Assembly (NCBI GenBank): GCA_028023455.1
Contig: JAQFVV010012477.1
Coordinates: 4,687,751 to 4,751,750, forward strand
Length of the DNA: 64,000 bases
Direction: 5' to 3'
Source of the DNA: Epiperipatus broadwayi
Taxonomy: Eukaryota; Onychophora; Udeonychophora; Euonychophora; Peripatidae
Of this stretch, positions 49,247-62,398 are shown one piece after another. Position numbers and translations under genes: made by a program. The notes below the pieces were generated by a model that did not search any database, had not been told where the DNA came from, and saw nothing but the letters and a program-made list of their open reading frames with translations. Position 1 is the stretch's first letter, and each line of letters begins with the position of its first letter.

Positions 49247-50210
49247 AATATATTATTTTATGCATTCATTTCTTAAATATTCTTGTATTATTTTTTTAAC
49301 TACATAAACTATTTATTATGGCGGCTATAGAAAAATCTTTTTCCTGAAATGGGCTATCTAAAACTGTTTTACTTTATTCTAAATTAGACATTTTCATTAG
49401 ATTAAAAAACAAAAATATTTATTCAAAACAGGCAAAACTTTTAGTAACAACGTATATCAACTTTATGATAAAAAATTAGCTTAGTTATCTGCAAAATTTT
49501 ATACTTCAGCAAATTATTATTATTATTAATACTGACAAATCAACATGATTGATCTTTGTATGACTTTTCATATTGCTTAAATGTATATTGCATATTGTGA
49601 TGAAGAGACCCAAAAACTTCATTATACTTTGTTCTCTTTTTGTGTAAATATTACCATATTATACATTTTTCTAACAGATGAAATTGAATAAATTAGACAA
49701 TTTCAACTTGGGCATATATGTTTTTACTAAAAGTTCTGTTTTAATATGATTGTGTAATTACTTATATATTTTAATTGTTTATTGAAAAAAATCAGTGTTG
49801 TATTTGTTATAAAACACTGCACCATCAAATGACATTGAAATTATAAGACTTATTATATTTATTAGCAAGTATTATAATCTGAACTGATATTAATGAAATA
49901 ATTAATCTCCCTTCTCCCAAGTTATTAAACTTAAAAAGTTCAAACTGCACTATTATTAAAAGAACACTAATGCCTATAAGTAGATTTAATAGCTATAAAC
50001 AACATATCTTTAATAACGAACTATTCTTTTAAGTTGTAAAAAGCACCTGATGAGTTTGTCTCACATGGTCTTGGCATTATAGTTTCTTGATATCATTGTC
50101 CCTATTATAATTTATTATCTTTATTTTATTTTTTATTAAGTTTAACCAAATCAAAACAATTTCTTCTTATATATATATATTTAATTTTATTTGTTATATA
50201 TATATTCTTA
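49247..50210. other. No gene seen, probable intron of the lectin gene
   Basis: Upstream of exon A on the minus strand, simple AT-rich sequence with TA tracts near 50170 and 50200. No preceding exon was identified. Confidence 0.5.
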
Positions 50211-50215
50211 TGGAT

Positions 50216-50820
50216 AACTGATAAATTTATAGTATTATTTCCTGGAACTTCCCTGTAATAAAAAATATAATAGCTAAATAGCTTATATTTCAGTACAATG
50301 ACAAGGACTTTCCTCAGAGTTTCTTTTTTCTCAAATCATAAGAATGTGTGTGACGAGATTTAAAATCATTTTTTTTCCTTTGTTATTTTCTCCTCATTCT
50401 CAAATTTATTCACATATTAAATTAATTAACCATGATATTAATTTTCATAAAACACAGATTCCGAAAAAAATTGAACAATATGACCAGAGAATGCTAAGGG
50501 AAGTTATAGCATTTTTTCAAAGGCCTAAGAGCATAAATGAAAAGTGTAAATCAAAGAAAATTAACAGTATTTGAAAAAAACTTTTGGAGAATAAAATATT
50601 TTTTTAAAACTTCTCAACCAATAGAATTTAAAAATGAGGAGAAAATAACATGAACAACAAAAAAATAATAATTTTAAATTTCACCACACACGTTCTTATG
50701 ATTTGAAAAAGAGAAGCACTGAGGAAAGTTTTTGTTATTCTACTGAAATGTCAGTTATTTAGCTATTATATTTTTATTACATGAAAGCTTCCAAAAATAA
50801 TACTATGAATTTATATATAT
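50216..50820. mobile_element. Foldback element with ~220-bp inverted arms between TA tracts
   Basis: The left arm (about 50216-50440) and right arm (about 50600-50817) are imperfect reverse complements: ATAAATTTATAGTATTATTT against its mirror at the right end, TAATAGCTAAATA, ACTTTCCTCAG, CAAATCATAAGAA(T/C)GTGTGTG and TTATTTTCTCCTCATT. TA tracts flank it at 50170-50205 and 50814-50824. The 76-codon frame at 50344-50574 starts in the left arm and runs through the centre; its second half (IPKKIEQYDQRMLREVIAFF) is not recognisable, so it is not called as a gene. Confidence 0.85.
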
Positions 50821-51635
50821 ATAATTATTGACCCACAACATATTTTTTGTATAAAAATCTAGATCAAATTTTGTTATCATGTGAACAGGCAATAACAAAG
50901 TAAAACTCATAGTGGAAATGGCAATTCCATAATATACTAGAAATAGTAACTGTTTGAACTACCTTAAGCCAAAAGTTGGACAGTCTTTTGCTTAATATTC
51001 TATCAGATATAAGAGTTAATAATCAGACAATTGATATAATAAATTTCTGTAAATTTTTATTAGTAATTATGTCTCTTCTACAATAAGCTGTATTTATAAA
51101 TGAAAGAAAAAAATATAATTACTGGATCAGTCTAACAGTTTATGGTTGGAATTTTAAAAATTTGCTTAAATAGTACAATTTCTACACAAAGTTTGGAGCT
51201 TTTAAAGATATTCCACCTTTAACATATTATTTAATTATTGATTGATAGATAAGTTTGTAAGCATTATCAGTTTCAAAGATTAAAAAAATAATTGTTATTA
51301 CCAGTATACTAGTTATTATATAAATATACATATTAATAATTTGGCAGAAATGTATTGTTTTTAAAAATAAATTTTATCTATGATATAATCAAGCAAACAA
51401 TTAATTAAAAACTAGCATTGAAAACTAAAGATATATCAATCCTTAAACAAAAAATAAAATTTTAATTATTATTCTAAAGTAATAAATTTAAAACTTCTAC
51501 TTGTTATTTAAAGATAGATCAAATAAGTACTATTACTAAATGGGGTAACTGCAGTTTGCAATGTCAGTTTTTAATTGATTGGTTGTTTAATAACTTTAAA
51601 AATTCATGAAAATTTTCTGTTAAATTGGTGGAGTT

Positions 51636-51760
51636 GAATTTTTTTTTTTTTTTTTTCTCTATTATTTATATAATTCTACCTAAATATAAAAAAATTTTGA
51701 GAAAAAATTTTATAAAATAATATTTTTACCCCCCCCATTTTCCCCCCACGGTTTAAGCTT
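51636..51760. repeat. T-run / C-run low-complexity patch, possible consensus artefact
   Basis: A T run of about 17 is followed by A/T blocks and then CCCCCCCC ATTTT CCCCCC. C homopolymers this long are otherwise absent from the window. The texture resembles the 32.4-kb patch. Confidence 0.55.
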
Positions 51761-51849
51761 GGAAATACAGCTATGATACAAATTGTTAAATATTTATCAA
51801 TATTTACATTTAGAAATCGGTGAAAATCGCTTAGTTTTGCATTATATAT

Positions 51850-51985
51850 ATAATATACTTAAAACTTCCAGTCCACCAAACAGACTTCTGAAAAAGTCAA
51901 ATGAGCTCAAGATATGTATTTTACCCTGAAATACTACTCATCAGTAGGCACAAGTCGCCATAATTTACATATGACTTTATCATTT
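51850..51985 (-). repeat. Interspersed-repeat fragment with a CTGATGAG motif
   Basis: On the minus strand, about 51952-51900 reads CTACTGATGAGTAG, GTATTTCAGGGTAAAATAC and ATATCTTGAGCTCATTTGAC, followed by TTTTTCAGAAGTCTGTTTGG. CTGATGA is the invariant first half of the hammerhead core, and 14 bases later AAAATAC stands where GAAAY would be expected. A GTATTT/AAATAC pair could fold. The sequence has higher complexity than its surroundings and is bounded by a TA tract. Family unknown. Confidence 0.4.
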
Positions 51986-54060
51986 GTTCAGTATTTATAA
52001 ATAATATGTTATTGCATTTGATTTACCAGTCTCAATGTTTCTGCATTTGACAGCAACCATTTCATATAAATATATTAATGGTTATTATTAATCATTTATT
52101 AAACAAATTGTTTAACCTCTAGTTTAATAAGTAATTAGTAATATCTGTTAATATATTTAGTAGAAATGGTTAATGTCAATGTTGTGAATGTGAAAAGTAT
52201 TATATTTATAAATCAAAATTATATATATATGTAGATGACCTAATGAATTTTCGATATATTGGATTAATGAATGTCAGGATTTACATGGTAACATGGAGAA
52301 TTTGCATTACATATTTTTAACTATTCTCTGTCATATTATTTGAACAGATTTATCATTATTTTTTATTAAATTAACTGTAACTGATGCATGAAACCTGATG
52401 TGATGACAAAATAAAGGACAATACAAATATTATATTCATTGAATGACATCTGAATTAATTTCCATCTTGAAGTATAGGGCTATCTCAGCATTTATGTGAG
52501 TGAATATAACAAATATAGATAACTCTTTCTGCTTAATCATTGCTTCAAATATATTTTTCTGATATAACATATTAATAAATGAAGTCAGATTTTCTTTATT
52601 TTATGTTTTAACTTTTAATATTATAAAATGTTTCAACTGTTTTAAAGATTATTTTGTATATATTTAGAAAGTATATAGTTATTATTGTGATAATTGGATA
52701 CAAATAAATGGGAATAAATGTGATAAATTAATATAAACTATATTGTCAGTTACTCAGGAAACTTATGTTATTTTAGCAACCATGCAACCAGTTGATCCCA
52801 GAAGCTATAAACTAAGATTTACTTTAAATAGATAAAATCTGAGTGTATAGTATTTGCATTATACTACATATAATAACATGGAGCAACAAGACAATAATTT
52901 AACAATGTGAAAAAATTTCCCTGGTATCAGATCTGATTAAAAGAAAGATCATTGTACTTTATGTATGTTTATGGCAACTTGAAGTTTAAGCATTGGTACA
53001 TTAGGTGATGCAATTGTAGAGGCTGAAACTTTTGAATAATAAAGCCACTATAGCTGTTTATCATACAAAGATCAAGTCTCTGACAACAGTGTAGACAGCA
53101 GGTCTCTGAAAATTTCAGTTTACAAAAAGAATGCTCTTCTTTAGTGCACTGTGATATTTTAGATTAAAGATTAATACAGTCTCAGTGTGAAATGTAATGC
53201 TTCTGTTTTTATCAAAGTCTGTCATCTTGCAGATAATAAGTCAAATTATATTGGCATCATATTTTTTTAAAACTTCATATCTTGCACAACATTAAAAATT
53301 CTAAATTTATTTATAATATTGCCCATTCAATAGCTTTCATTCCAATATCTTCTTTATTATTCTCCAATCATAATCTAAGACCTACTTTTTGTATAAGTGC
53401 TTAGTTGATACTTAATTTTTTTAAAAATCAGTATTTGCACACTTTCTACTTATAGGTTTACATTCTATAAACACATGTTTAAAATTTTTCTAATGTTATC
53501 ATATAATTTACAAAACAAATCTATCTTTACATATATTTCTTGTTGGTAAACATTATGTTAAAGCTTTAAAAAATAAATTATTTTTTGTATTATTGGTGTT
53601 AAATGACACGCCATATAATCTACTTCCTTCCTTATATATTCAAATTCTTTTCATTTCTCATACATACATTTTCTTCACCTCTCTAACTCTTTGCTTTTTA
53701 ATAATAAAAAAAAACGATTAACCCTATCTTTTTTATAATAAAAATCAAAAAACTTCTGACTACTGCTATAACAATCATCAATTTTCATAAAAATAAAGAT
53801 AAATTGACATAAAATCTTTGTCTAATTTTTTAGCATATCCTATTATCTTTCTCATCTATTTTGTTGTTTACCTTTTACTTAAAGATTAATTAAAATAAGT
53901 TGTAGCTATTATATTATTGTCTACAGAATGCAATCTACAATATTTTTTCTTTTTTTTTGCATTCCTCACATAAAATCTTAACTATCCCATTTATTGAGTT
54001 GTCTCATTTGTTATATACAAATCTAAGCTCATTCATATCACTAGAGTACTAGACTATCCA

Positions 54061-54706
54061 CCTTTTTTTCTTTTTTTATTTATTTATTTTTTTTTATATA
54101 TATATATATATTCCATCCAAAATTAATTACTATATAACTCCTAAAATATAATTCATTAACATATATAATATTTTTTAATTTATATTTATCTATATTTTTT
54201 ATTTTTTTAATATTTTTAATAAAACACAAAATTATAAAAAAAATTAATATATTTTACATAATCAAATATTTTTATAAAATAAATTTAATAGATTTTTTTT
54301 TAAAAATAATTTTTTAATTTTTCAAAAATATACCTTAAGTTATTTAATTTTTTAATATTTTTTTTAAATATATGAAAATTTCTCTATAATTTCATATAGT
54401 AAATTAATAATAATTTAAGATTTCTCAAAATTTTCATAATCTTTATTTTACAAAATTAATTAGATTTTATAATTTATTAATTTTTTTCTTTTTTATAATA
54501 TATTTTTAAATTTCTTCATAAATTTAACTTATATTTTTTTTTTTCAATATTCCATTAAAACAATTTTAATCCTTTAAATTTATTATATTTTCTTATATCT
54601 TAAAATAACTTATTTTCAACAAAAAATATTAATTTAATACTTTCTTATTTTTTAATACACTCTTCCAAACTAATTTCTTAATCATATTTTCAATTTTATC
54701 ATTATT

Positions 54707-54741
<35 letters not shown>

Positions 54742-54752
54742 TTTTTTTTTTC
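54061..54752. repeat. Almost G-free 650-bp stretch ending in a poly-T block
   Basis: By direct count the plus strand has only about seven G residues between 54061 and 54710, while C remains frequent. The block ends in runs of T at 54711-54752. Several lines (54121-54240, 54481-54660) contain no G at all. There is no coding content. It may be an unusual strand-asymmetric low-complexity sequence or a sequencing/consensus problem. Confidence 0.7.
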
Positions 54753-55843
54753 AATAACATTACCTGCACTAGACTAACAACTAATGTGAAATTATTAAAA
54801 CAGTTGCTATATACAAATATTTAAATTTTAAGTAATAGGCTATCAATACTTTTCTACTACATGTATAAATTATAAAATCTTTTATGCCTTAGATTCATAT
54901 TGTGTTTGAAATGGTTTGTATATTGCAATAAAATTATATTAATAATTAATTATTTATATATTTAAACTTGTAGTTAATTATATTTATGATATTAATTTAG
55001 TCATTTTGCTAGTTTACAATTTTTATATATATTTTGTTTAAAAAAAAAAAAATTTCTAAAAGATTTATAATGAAGTGCAAATAAAATATTAATCTATTCG
55101 AATTTCATTTTTAAGGATTTTTTTTCCTTCATTGGTTATAATTTTCTTTTTAAAACTCATCAATATTTTCCCATATATTAACTATTTTTCAATCAATTGA
55201 AACCTAAATGTGTTTATTATTTTTACAGTATGAATTACTTACAAGACAATTATTCTAACTTTTTTTATATTGTAAGTGAAGTTTAAATGGATTTTTAAAA
55301 GTTTATGCACAAGTGTTATCTTTGCTTTCGTGATCGAATAATCAAAATCAGATTTCACTTTGGCTATGTCTTTGGTTATTGTAAATTTTATTAAAAATTT
55401 TGACCAGAAAACAGTTTCTGCTTATAAGCACTTTCTTTTATAGACTATTTTTGTATGCTTCAGAGTTCTTTTATAATGTAATTTTTGAAGATATTATCAC
55501 TACTCTGTCTATAGGTAATATGATATTCTCTATCAATTTTAAGTTTTAATTGTTGTTATAAAAATAGTTTTAAAGTTTTATATAATAATATAAAGTAACG
55601 AGAATATCAAATATTTTATAAAATTGTGTTTTGATAGATATAGCTTCATTACTTAAAAGATAAAAAAAATTTGTGTGATTGATTAACACTTTTACTTATT
55701 AAATTAAATGAATTATTATATGTATTATATTAAATTATCAAGAATTTTTATTCAATAAGTCAAATGTAATTTTTAGATCTATAATCACTATTTATTTCAC
55801 TCACACATATTTAATATTTCATTATTTGAATTTTTTTTTTAAG

Positions 55844-55930
55844 TGTCATAGTATCGAACCCAGCAACCCGGGCGACTGCCTGCAAGTGCAAGGCAGTCGC
55901 GCTGACCTCTCGACCACCAATGCAAGACAT
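55844..55930 (-). repeat. tRNA-like element copy 3
   Basis: On the minus strand GCATTGGTGGTCGAGAGGTC (A box included) begins at 55923. The anticodon-like arm is a strong 7-bp stem, GACTGCC with GGCAGTC, but its loop is 11 bases and therefore not tRNA-like. GGGTTCGATAC is a degraded B box. The 5' half is nearly identical to copy 1 at 20764. The 3' acceptor side has decayed (ATACTATGACA). Cannot decode as a tRNA. Confidence 0.75.
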
Positions 55931-55934
55931 AAAA

Positions 55935-57235
55935 TTTTGACTGCTTTTTAACTAAAAAATAGTCAACAAATATATATATAAATGTAAAAAATATAAATAT
56001 TTAGGCATAGTTATTGCATAAAAAAAATCATCATGGGAAATATTGCTACAACAAACTTGATATGTTATAGTTACAGAAAATCTTTATAATTTATTAATTA
56101 TATTTTCTAAATGTATGCTGATGTTTACTTTCTCTTACTTAATAATCTTTCTTTAGAAGGAATCTATATTATTTAATTTCATTTTTACATCTTTCTTCTA
56201 ATTATTAGTATTATTTATTCTATGTAGGAATAATATAAGATATTAGCAATCTTGATTATAGCCACATTGATAATCAAATATCATTTTAAACTGTGTAGAT
56301 CAAAGCAATCATTAACTCCTCATTTATACCACCTTGTCAATTTTATGATTAATTAAAATGTTATTTACATAATCATCTGAAAATAATGTAATTTTGATTG
56401 TTATAGAAAATAATTAAACAAAACAACAGTGAAGAAGTATATATAAACACTCTTATCATTTTTTATATGTGTATCATGACATAAAAATGATACATATGCT
56501 GCTGTAATCATGATATGGAGTTTGAATCCAGGCCAAGTAAAATTTAAAAAATACAATAGGGTGTAACATTTTTTATTGAGATAAATATATTGTAGATAAA
56601 TTCATAGGCACCCAATATTGGATCATAAGAAAATATTTTAATCTAAAAGATAAAAATAAAATGTAAATTTCAAAACTTCATCATTAAGGAATTGTTTCTT
56701 TTTCAGAGTTCTGCTATAGGATTATTGGAGAGGTTTTTGACCAAAAGTGAACTATTTGAAGGTGACTTTATTATGTATATATTTGTATACAAAGCAAAAT
56801 AATTACAGAGCTAAATATATATAAACTTCATAATTATTATCTAAGATTCAATAATTGCTATCAATAATTAATCTGACTTTTAGCCATATTGTAGTTATTA
56901 GTTGACCAATTAAATATTTATAGCTACAGTCACCTTAAGAGAATAATCTCAAGTGTTACATACTTATCTACATAATACAGAAAATATACATTGCTAGATG
57001 ACACACTTTCAGCTTGCTATACCAGTTTAATTAATTGTCAGCTGGTGGCATTATAGCTAAAATTCTATCTCATTAATCCTATGGAAAAATCCCATTATTT
57101 GTTTACATCTATAGTACCTTGATAATTTTAAAATTTATATATATATATGTAACTTTATATTATATTATTTTATATTATATTATTTTAAAAAAATACAGAC
57201 ATCGATTTGAAATATTATTATAATATATATATATA
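55935..57235. other. AT-rich noncoding DNA, nothing recognised
   Basis: TA tracts occur near 55970, 57138 and 57219. A B-box-like GAGTTTGAATCCAGG near 56519 has no partner A box. Confidence 0.5.
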
Positions 57236-57296
57236 TATGATCAATAGATGGAGCTTTACCAAGACCTCCAAAACAAGCGTATTTTTGTTTACATAA
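57236..57296 (+). mobile_element. MITE fragment (29.8-kb / 57.6-kb family)
   Basis: GATCAATAGATGGAGCTTTA, CCAAGACCTCCAAAACAAGC and GTATTTTTGTTTAC match 57652-57706 nearly base for base. A TA tract immediately precedes it. Confidence 0.8.
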
Positions 57297-57598
57297 ATGT
57301 CAGAGTCAGAAATCACTGTCTCTTTCATTGTCTCCACCCTCAGATAAGCTGATTTCAAGCTGATTTGCTATCATCAGTGAAGGATAGGAGTTAAAAACTA
57401 GACCTAAATAATAACTCCAAGCGTTTATGCAAAAAGTTTCTATCAGTTTGCAAGCATGAATTTTTTAAACACATAAATGTCTTCAAACTCAGCTTATCAA
57501 GCCAGATAACTATATGGGTTTGATATCAGTTCAGTTTCTCCACATAGTCAAAGCTTCTGCAATATATATCATTGTAAGAAAACTTAAAGGTACATTTA

Positions 57599-57728
57599 TG
57601 AAAAACAAAAACAAGTTTTATATACATAAACTTGCTATCGCTTGTATTTATGATCAATAGATGGAGCTTTACCAAGACCTCCAAAACAGGCATATTTTTG
57701 TTTACACACACATATATATATATATATA
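57599..57728 (+). mobile_element. Full-length-looking MITE of the 29.8-kb family
   Basis: Starts TGAAAAACAAAAACAAGTTT, contains CTTGCTATCGCTTGTATTTA, GATCAATAGATGGAGCTTTA and CCAAGACCTCCAAAACAGGC, and ends at a CACACATATATA tract. Copies at 29818-29930 and 57236-57296 share parts of it. The short frames here (57526-57771 minus, 57632-57892 plus) pass through it and are not genes. Confidence 0.75.
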
Positions 57729-60700
57729 AAAGAGGATGTAGAAATAACCAGAAACATTCTCTAGTTTGCATCCCTGTTTTAGTATATACTTCTGCTATTC
57801 CATATACTTCTTGCAGAAACTATTTTGCACCAATATGCCAAATGATATCACCATGTAAAATTGTGGGGCCATGTAGCACATTTTTTTGTTAAGAGCATTT
57901 TGCATATTTGCCAATTTTTTTTATAATGGCTGAAAAGTTCAACAATGTGATATTCTGTTTTTGTTTACAGAAAATGACAAGGAAAACAGTTGTACTGCTT
58001 GAAACAGATTATAAGTAAGCCGATCTCATAAAAATTCAAGTTTATGAGTGATTTAATTAAAATGTTAATTTTACCATGCTCCTAAAAAGCATTGCAATTA
58101 AAGTCCAAAGTCATAACTACATTGAATTTTTTTTGAAGCAAACAACATTTTTCTTTCAAATTTACTTCATAACAGTCAGGCATTTTATCTGCAAGTTCTG
58201 AAACATTTACATGATGTGATAAAATGTAAACATCCTGTCTGAGACAAAGAAAAGAGTGCAAGCTCTTACTCTTCTAAGTGTCATCTCTCAAAGCCTTGAG
58301 TGTGAAACACTTTTTAAATTAAATTCAGCATGGCCCAGCTTATCTATCAGTGAAATTCAATCAATCACACTTTGTGTGATTCTCAATATTTTTAATTTGT
58401 GAACTTAGAGCTGGGGGTGGGGAGTGGTGTCAGAGACATTAAAACAGATTACTTTGTAAATGTTTCCAGACTACTTTGAAAAGTGACAAACTGGTTTAGA
58501 CCAATGCATTGCATTAAATAGTTTGTGCTTTTTAAAGCAATTAAATTTGCAAGATTTAAAAATAAATATGTAAGTTTTTATTACAAAATTCCTGTTATTT
58601 TTGGGTTCCCTGTGTATATACATACATGTTTTAAGAATGTGGTGGCTTTTTATTTTTAATTATAATTTGAGTATACCACACATGATGAAGAAATGCTGAT
58701 AGTTAATGAGTATTTATTAATGTTTAACTCACATCAAAGTTTATATTTAGGATAAATTTTGAATAATATTTTATACTTTAAAAGTGATTTAAAATAATCT
58801 TTAACATTTAACATGGAGAACAGCATATAAATAAGTGATTTTGAATTATAATTTTTTTTTTGATAAATACTAAAACATGATGTTAACACATGTGGTTCAG
58901 AATGGGGCCAAATAATAAATTTTTTTATCACAAATGATTCTTGGTAGTCATTTGCTTTTTACATATGTCCTTATACACATGCTTTATATAACATTAAAAG
59001 TGTTCACATGTTTATATATTTAAATGATAAAAATTTAGTGAAATTATTCTATGTATTTTTAAAATAATTTTCCAATCATCATATAATGAAACTGGAAAAT
59101 AATTATAAAATATGCAGAGAATTCTAGTCAAATTTTTATCATATAAATCCATAAACCTATAAAAATATTCCATGTAAACCTATAGCTTCCTTCAGAAGAA
59201 CATTTTTTGATTATGATAATAACTAGAAAGATGTACACTTTCAATATTCACACATCTAATTTACTGTCATAATCGAGCATAGAATAATAAATTTTTAATA
59301 AAAATTTATTTTCAGTCTAAAATATTTCAGACAACAACATTCACTAGCAGATGTAATTTTAGTTTAGAGCATTTGTTTTTTTATTGATATTTTGTTTAAT
59401 TACATCATAGCTCAGAAATTATTTTAAAAAACAGATAATTCTCATTAAATTTCTATCACATATATGTACAGGGCTTTTTTTGTCATGTAATATCACATGT
59501 ACATAATTACAATCAGGTTAAAGATAAGATGGCTGCTCTTATCTTTATAAAAGTCCCTACCTTGTGTAATGGTTTGTGAGATCTCTCTATTGGCAAAATA
59601 ATATTGCTTGACTATTAGAAATTTTAAGGCACATTCATTACAGGTTAAACTTGCTTACGTATTTACATATACTTCTGCTCAATAAAATATAATTACAATC
59701 CATATTTATATAATGCAAACAAATAAAAAAATATGGTGCTTTGTGAATCAGTGAAATATGTATGGATTCAAAATTGGCACTCTCATGTAGTAAGAAGTGG
59801 ACTTGTCCACATTTCCATTGGTCACTTGGGTTAATGACTGATTACAGTGATGCTTATGCAGCCAGTCATGTCTAATATTTGTGATTGAATGTGACCGAGT
59901 TGGATTGACAATGTGTGGAATATTAATTTTTTTATTTTTACATAAATTTGATGGCCGTCCTTATTTTTATTTTGTTTATTTTATAGTGTAAAAGTTTACC
60001 CCAAGTTTATAAATGAACAACATTTCCACTTAATTCTTGAACATTAGTCCCACTAATAAAAAGTCCAAAACGATGACAGAAAATATGGAAATATTGGTGC
60101 AAGTTGATGTTGCTGAATCATATCAAGTGGAGAACATCATTCATCCATAGACACTAATAATAAAAAAAATGAATTGAGACGATTTGTCAGACGAGAATTG
60201 GACTTTTGGAAACCACTATAAACTTTAATTATATAAAGTTTTACAATTTCATTTTATGTTTAGTTATCAGTTGTATATTTGTATTTATTTATTTAACTTT
60301 AGATTTGACATGTCTAAAATTAAAAAAATTATGATAAATTTTGTTTATTTTTTTTATTTGCTTCATAGCATTGGAAAAGCTGCTTTAAATTTCATTTAAA
60401 TGATATTTGAATATAATTTTCTTTAGTAAAAATCTTGACAAGAAGTGCTTTAAGAGTACCAGGAAAAATTTCAACAACAATTGGCACAATAATAGTATAA
60501 TAGAAAGAAAATGTCTAGACTAAGGTTGCTGAAATATTTTCTAATAACGTAACAAATATGAGTTTGTGGGTAAAGTAATTAATTATATGTATTTAATACG
60601 TTAGACGGTTAATGCTATTACAGTTTAAATTTACAATAGAAAATACTAATATATATATATATTTCATTTATTCATATTTATTCCATTTATTTTCAATGCC

Positions 60701-61000
60701 TTAATTAATATTATATATGAAAATATTGAAAGTAAAACAGAAATTTCCATTTATTTTTCTAGATAAATTCCATCTATGTTGTAATCAGGCGAACAAACAA
60801 TTAAAATTTTTTTAGATTTCAATTTAAAAAGCCAGTTTTAATTGATTTTTTTAATCTGGTTATATCATAGACGAAATATATCAAAAAAATTCATGGAAAT
60901 TTTTATTATATTTTTAACAATTATATGTATAAATTGAGAAAAAAACCTTTTAAATATATATAATATAATAAATACAAATTATTTTAGAACATTAAATACA
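57729..61000. other. Noncoding DNA of somewhat higher complexity, no confirmed exon
   Basis: The part 57740-58560 is less AT-rich than average. It contains two weak exon-like segments: 57971-58014 plus, with TTTGTTTACAG before and GTAAGC after, and 58166-58238 minus, with TTTGTCTCAG before and GTAAAT after, reading DVYILSHHVNVSELADKMPD. Neither has a recognised family or a partner. A short hairpin AAGATAAGATGGCTGCTCTT lies at about 59522. Nothing else was identified. Confidence 0.4.
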
Positions 61001-61004
61001 ATTC

Positions 61005-61450
61005 CTGGTCTTGATTGTTAATAGACATGTCAGCTCTCTAACAAATCTAATAAGTTTTTCAAACAAAGTTAAACCACCACAGTCTAGAAGTAAAGGCAGC
61101 CTCATTTATAAACAGCTTAGTTTTAACTTTTAGGAAAGAGTCCATTTCTTATTTATTTTCAAGCATCATGTAAATAAAAAAATTTAAATCAAATACTTGG
61201 AATATAATAAATACTGTATTATTTTCCAATATTATATCTAATGTTTGGTTTTTGATTAATAAACCAATTAAACATTTTATTAGTATTTAACTTACTAGAT
61301 TGTTAATCAATGCAAAATGTGAAGCTGACCTAGATGGATATGAGGATTAATAAATCTAAGTTTTTCAAACAAGGATAAAATTTATTAGATATAAACACAG
61401 TTTTATTTATATATAACCTAGTTTTAACTTTCTATGAGAGTTCATTTCCT
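61005..61450. repeat. Diverged tandem duplication, ~290-bp period
   Basis: GATTGTTAAT, AATAAGTTTTTCAAACAAAG, AGTTTTAACTTT and AGAGTCCATTTC in 61005-61150 recur in the same order (GATTGTTAAT, CTAAGTTTTTCAAACAAGG, AGTTTTAACTTT, GAGAGTTCATTTCC) in 61297-61450. Divergence is substantial. Confidence 0.6.
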
Positions 61451-62226
61451 ACTCATCATTAAACCTATGTGAGATTCTGAAATGTTTATTAGTAGTATTT
61501 GATTCATTAATCAAGATTGGAAATTAATAGTTTCAACCATTGCCATTATTATAAATAAAATACAAACATTCTCTGTTACAGTATCTTTATATATTTAATA
61601 TTTTCATGATTATATGAATAAAGTAAGTTTTTATGGATTAATCCATGTATTATTTTGTTTAAATTCTTGACATTTCAATAAAATAACATTCATCCTCATC
61701 AAATTTAAGGTCTTAATGAAGAACTGTTATGTCTTAAGTAATAACAAGATTGAGCATGAAGAAAAGAATAAACATTCTTATATATTTGATGGTTGATTAT
61801 TCAGATAGATGGATTAACAAAATTTTTATTTCTTTCAGTTTTATAATTCATTGATTCCAAGTTGATTATAGACAAAAGAAATAAAATGTGGTCTCAATTA
61901 AACTGTAATAAATTGTGCCTCATCAGATTTATTTAAACCACCCAGTCTTTTAAATATTTCAATAGTCTCATAGTTCTCAAGTAATAGCAAGTTTTTTAGC
62001 ATTATTAAAGACAGGTAATCAATTTCTAAAAAATGTGAAATAAAAAATGAGATATTTTACTTTTATTTGAAGACATTTTTATGCTTCCTAATTCTGACAC
62101 CAGTTCATCTAGTGGATTGATCCACATAGCTTCTTAAGCACTGTGATCATGGTATGCTACAGATGCCTTGGTAAGTTTACAAAAAAACAATTTACCAATT
62201 TTTTTGCTAATGAAAAAGTGTTTTAA

Positions 62227-62398
<172 letters not shown>

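Larger units (their letters stand above)
50825..55840. other. AT-rich noncoding DNA; holds two low-complexity anomalies and one repeat fragment
   Basis: No host exon was recognised. The segments 51636-51760, 51850-51985 and 54061-54752 are described separately. Confidence 0.5.

Noticed and set aside
57971-58014. 44-bp plus-strand micro-exon between TTTGTTTACAG and GTAAGC
   Set aside because: A segment this short with splice-like ends is expected by chance in AT-rich DNA. No partner exon was found.
58166-58238. Minus-strand segment with acceptor and donor, reading DVYILSHHVNVSELADKMPD
   Set aside because: The peptide looks plausible, but its end phase (0) does not connect to exon A of the lectin gene (phase 1). 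No family or other partner is seen, so it is too weak to call.
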